From Synergistaceae bacterium (GTDB lineage Bacteria > Synergistota > Synergistia > Synergistales > Aminobacteriaceae), in assembly GCA_017455085.1 (NCBI GenBank), contig JAFTBT010000112.1:1-8225 (forward strand): a stretch of DNA of 8,225 nt, written 5' to 3'. Shown in pieces: positions 6,550-8,225 of this stretch. How positions within the stretch are numbered: the stretch's first letter is position 1; each line of letters begins with the position of its first letter. The position numbers and the translations under genes are program-made. A model generated the notes under the pieces. That model was given only the letters and a program-made list of their open reading frames with translations, ran no database searches and was not told the DNA's origin.

Positions 6550-7578
6550 CTAACGCGAAAACTTGAACTCTATGAATACTTTCTTGGTCTCTCCTGCCTT
6601 CACCACACAATCAGGAAATGCCGGCTCGTTCACAGCATTAGGGAACTGCTCACACTCCACAGCAAAACCATCGTAATCATTGTAGAAAGCTCCCCCCTTG
6701 CCTCTGCAATGTCCGATAGAGTTTCCGGTGTAGAAGTGCATTGCGGGCATGTCCGAGCTGACAGTCAGCACTATTCCGCTCACGTCTCCCTTGACGATTG
6801 CGGCAATGTTTTTCGGGTCAGAGATCTCGAAGCAGTGATCGTAGCCGCCCTTTGCGCTGATGATTTCCGGTGAATACGAGAAGATACCGGTCTTGATTTT
6901 CTTGTGTTCCCTGAAGTCGAAGGGTGTACCCTCAACGCTGACAGTAGGAGCGTAGGAGAGTCCGTGTTCGTCGGCTTTGCAGTATCTATCCGCGTGAATC
7001 ACAGCCCAGTGATTGAGAATGCTTCCCATTCCGTGACCGTTGAGGTTGAAGTAGTTGTGATTGGTGATGTTTGCGGGGCAGTCAGCATCGCAGGAATACT
7101 CGAAATCCATCCTGAAGGCTCCGTCACGGAAAGTAGTGCGCTGCTTTAGCGTGAAGTTTCCCGGAAATCCCTGGTCGAGATTCGGACTCGTGAGGGTAAA
7201 GACTACAGCGTCGCCGTCAATTTCGGAGGAGAAAAGTCTCTTGTGGAAGCCGTGAGCTCCGTGAAGGGTGTTCGGGCCGTTGGTGATTGGGAGGTGGTAG
7301 GTTACGCCGTTGAGGGTGAAGCGTCCGTTGGCGATCCTGTTTGCGAAGCGTCCGACAGTTGCGCCGAAGCTGCGGGTGTCTGCGAGATATTCTGCGAGGG
7401 TGTCGTAGCCGAGAGTCACGTCACGGAGTGTGCCGTCTTTGTCGAGGACGTTGAGTTCGGTGATTCTGCAGCCGTATTCTGTGACGGTAGCTGACTGGCC
7501 TGCGGAGTCGGTGAAGGTGTAATTGAAGACCTGTGTGCCTTCTGGAGTTGTGCCGAACAGAGATTTTGTGATGGTCAT
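6550..7578 (-). CDS. galM: Aldose 1-epimerase (mutarotase)
   Basis: Catalyses interconversion of alpha and beta anomers of aldoses. The family is named for galactose, but members near pentose operons may act on L-arabinose. 342 residues, normal for GalM. Family residues visible: GRFANRI with Arg81; NGPNTLHGAHGFHK with His106; the general-acid His174 in TNHNYFNLNG; Asp247 in GGYDHCFEI; and the catalytic base Glu308 in GFAVECEQFPNAVN. The ATG at 7578 is set by a strong AAAGGAGA ribosome binding site. It has its own promoter and is transcribed convergently to araD, so it is not co-transcribed with the ara genes. No signal peptide is seen, so it is probably cytosolic. No terminator is visible after its stop on the - strand, so its transcript may run into araD antisense. 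Its last 54 codons are partly repeated just downstream. Confidence 0.96.
   Translation of the reverse strand: MTITKSLFGTTPEGTQVFNYTFTDSAGQSATVTEYGCRITELNVLDKDGTLRDVTLGYDTLAEYLADTRSFGATVGRFANRIANGRFTLNGVTYHLPITNGPNTLHGAHGFHKRLFSSEIDGDAVVFTLTSPNLDQGFPGNFTLKQRTTFRDGAFRMDFEYSCDADCPANITNHNYFNLNGHGMGSILNHWAVIHADRYCKADEHGLSYAPTVSVEGTPFDFREHKKIKTGIFSYSPEIISAKGGYDHCFEISDPKNIAAIVKGDVSGIVLTVSSDMPAMHFYTGNSIGHCRGKGGAFYNDYDGFAVECEQFPNAVNEPAFPDCVVKAGETKKVFIEFKFSR
6662..6683. repeat. 22-base direct repeat, copy inside intact galM
   Basis: Partner of 6497-6518 with perfect identity over 22 bases. It covers the NDYDGF codons, just before the catalytic Glu308 codon of GalM. Confidence 0.92.
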
Positions 7579-7587
7579 GATGTAGAT

Positions 7588-7595
7588 TCTCCTTT
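7588..7595 (-). promoter_or_regulatory. galM ribosome binding site
   Basis: On the - strand AAAGGAGA ends about 9-10 bases before the ATG at 7578. It is a near-ideal Shine-Dalgarno and decides the galM start. Confidence 0.8.
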
Positions 7596-7619
7596 GTGTG
7601 AAAGATATGGGATGAGTGA

Positions 7620-7628
7620 ATTATAGCA
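7620..7628 (-). promoter_or_regulatory. Extended -10 promoter of galM
   Basis: The - strand reads TGCTATAAT: a perfect TATAAT preceded by the TGn extension, about 40 bases before the galM ATG. At the usual 17-base spacing the -35 position falls in the T-run of the upstream terminator and has no good TTGACA match, which fits an extended -10 promoter. The predicted transcript start is near 7613, giving a leader of about 35 bases. Confidence 0.62.
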
Positions 7629-7640
7629 GGCTATGGCCAG

Positions 7641-7670
7641 AAAAAAGAGCCTCCCGAACGTAGGAGACCC
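7641..7670 (-). terminator. Rho-independent terminator after the prepilin gene
   Basis: On the - strand GGGTCTCC (7670-7663) pairs with GGAGGCTC (7654-7647) over 8 base pairs with two G-U pairs and an 8-base loop, followed by six T (7646-7641). Read on the + strand the two G-U positions become A-C mismatches, so the hairpin is stronger for - strand transcripts, although five T also follow on that side. It separates the prepilin gene from the galM promoter about 13 bases further on. Confidence 0.75.
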
Positions 7671-7711
7671 TTTTTAGGGTGTTGGTTGGTTGTAGGTTAT
7701 AAGCTATATCA

Positions 7712-8225
7712 TTAAGCGTCAGCGGCGCCGTTCTTAACTTTGCCTGAAGTCAGCATTACTCTGAATATATATGTAGTTCCACTTAGTACAGAATATCCTT
7801 TAACTTTCTGTAGTGCTGTAAGAACATTTGCAGCTTCTGCATCGTTTGCGAATGTTACCTTGATAGCCCAGTTGTCGCGACCTTGTCCGCTACTAGAAGT
7901 TGTATCTACTTCGAATGTAATACTCCTAGTTTCGCCGGTCTTTGTTGTGAAATCTGCCCAGTTAGGAATATACGGGCTGTCATCGTATAAGAATGCCGCT
8001 GCTGTTGTCTCAGACATCTTTGTTCCTGTTGCAGCTTCTCCTATCTTAATTTCTGCGTCATCCCAGTGGTCATTGTAGAAAATAGCTGCTGCCGTCTTGC
8101 AGGCCTCTACGTTCGCAACTATGGACGCTGCTTTTGCTCTGGCTGTGGCCTGACCGCTTGAGCTGGACATTGCTGCTGCTAGTGTTCCTAAAATCGTGAT
8201 TACTATCAATAATTCTACGAGCGTG
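7712..8225 (-). CDS. Prepilin-type (type IV pilin / pseudopilin-like) protein, 5'-truncated
   Basis: The frame runs off the right edge; the in-frame TTG at 8209 is internal. Reading from the edge the protein begins TLVELLIVITILGTLAAAM. This is the core of the class III prepilin signal: normally Gly, then Phe+1, Thr+2, Leu+3, Val+4 and the essential Glu+5. Only the short basic leader and Phe+1 are missing, so the mature protein would be about 171 residues. The hydrophobic N-terminal helix (about residues 2-20) would anchor it in the membrane before or during assembly. An Ala-rich amphipathic helix (ATARAKAASIVANVEACKTAA) and a Thr/Ser-rich C-terminal part follow. It has one Cys, so no C-terminal disulfide loop as in classical major pilins. 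It could be a minor pilin, type II secretion pseudopilin or competence pseudopilin; without neighbours I cannot say which. It is unrelated to the sugar operon and has its own terminator. The style resembles small prepilins I associate with Synergistota. Confidence 0.85.
   Translation of the reverse strand, partial: TLVELLIVITILGTLAAAMSSSSGQATARAKAASIVANVEACKTAAAIFYNDHWDDAEIKIGEAATGTKMSETTAAAFLYDDSPYIPNWADFTTKTGETRSITFEVDTTSSSGQGRDNWAIKVTFANDAEAANVLTALQKVKGYSVLSGTTYIFRVMLTSGKVKNGAADA

Noticed and set aside
6497..6683. Two 22-base repeats as the start of a CRISPR array
   Set aside because: Only two copies, one inside a coding gene; the interval is homologous galM sequence and there are no cas genes. 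The repeat is explained by the galM tail duplication.
6484..6873. 129-codon open frame on the + strand across the galM relic and galM
   Set aside because: Its repeated segment (SKTIVIIV-like, twice) is just the antisense translation of the duplicated galM tail; it begins inside the ara terminator region and has no family features.
7626..7639. GGC-TATG-GCC inverted repeat upstream of the galM -10 as an operator
   Set aside because: Arms of only three bases; too short to support a binding site.

Overview
The window holds most of a pentose (L-arabinose) catabolic operon on the + strand. After it come a mutarotase gene and a truncated type IV pilin-like gene, both on the - strand. All the main genes are recognisable, and no stretch longer than about 140 bases lacks a gene. 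I see no CRISPR array, tRNA, rRNA, insertion sequence or phage gene.

Layout. (1) 3-1565 +: transketolase, with its N-terminus cut off by the window edge. (2) 1613-3202 +: an FGGY sugar kinase, probably the L-ribulokinase. (3) 3209-4234 +: transaldolase. (4) 4234-5709 +: AraA, L-arabinose isomerase, overlapping the transaldolase stop by one base. (5) 5712-6410 +: AraD, L-ribulose-5-phosphate 4-epimerase. (6) 6447-6485 +: a Rho-independent terminator closing the operon. (7) 6411-6548 -: a decayed 3' remnant of a second galM-like gene, inside which the terminator lies. (8) 6550-7578 -: intact GalM, with its own extended -10 promoter and ribosome binding site. (9) 7641-7670 -: terminator of the next gene upstream on that strand. 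(10) 7712-8225 -: a prepilin-type protein, cut by the right window edge just inside the prepilin peptidase motif.

How the genes work together. GalM probably interconverts sugar anomers. AraA makes L-ribulose from L-arabinose, the FGGY kinase phosphorylates it, and AraD converts L-ribulose-5-phosphate to D-xylulose-5-phosphate. Transketolase and transaldolase then carry the pentose phosphates to fructose-6-phosphate and glyceraldehyde-3-phosphate. This is a complete arabinose-to-glycolysis route in one transcription unit. No sugar transporter, arabinan-degrading enzyme or regulator is in view; they may lie upstream of the left edge or elsewhere.

Organism. This looks like an anaerobic, probably gut-associated bacterium with moderate GC. 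The kinase closely resembles the type I recall from Bacteroides arabinose operons. The prepilin N-terminus and its small, Ala/Ser-rich body remind me of the multi-copy prepilins of Synergistota. I favour Synergistota at low confidence; gut spirochaetes or Firmicutes are alternatives. The kinase and isomerase need not have the same history as the host.

I found no new biological system. The most interesting point is the tandem, decayed galM tail between araD and galM. It abuts both genes' stop codons, keeps a protein-like substitution pattern at its end, contains a 22-base block identical to intact galM, and appears to supply the stem of the arabinose operon's terminator.
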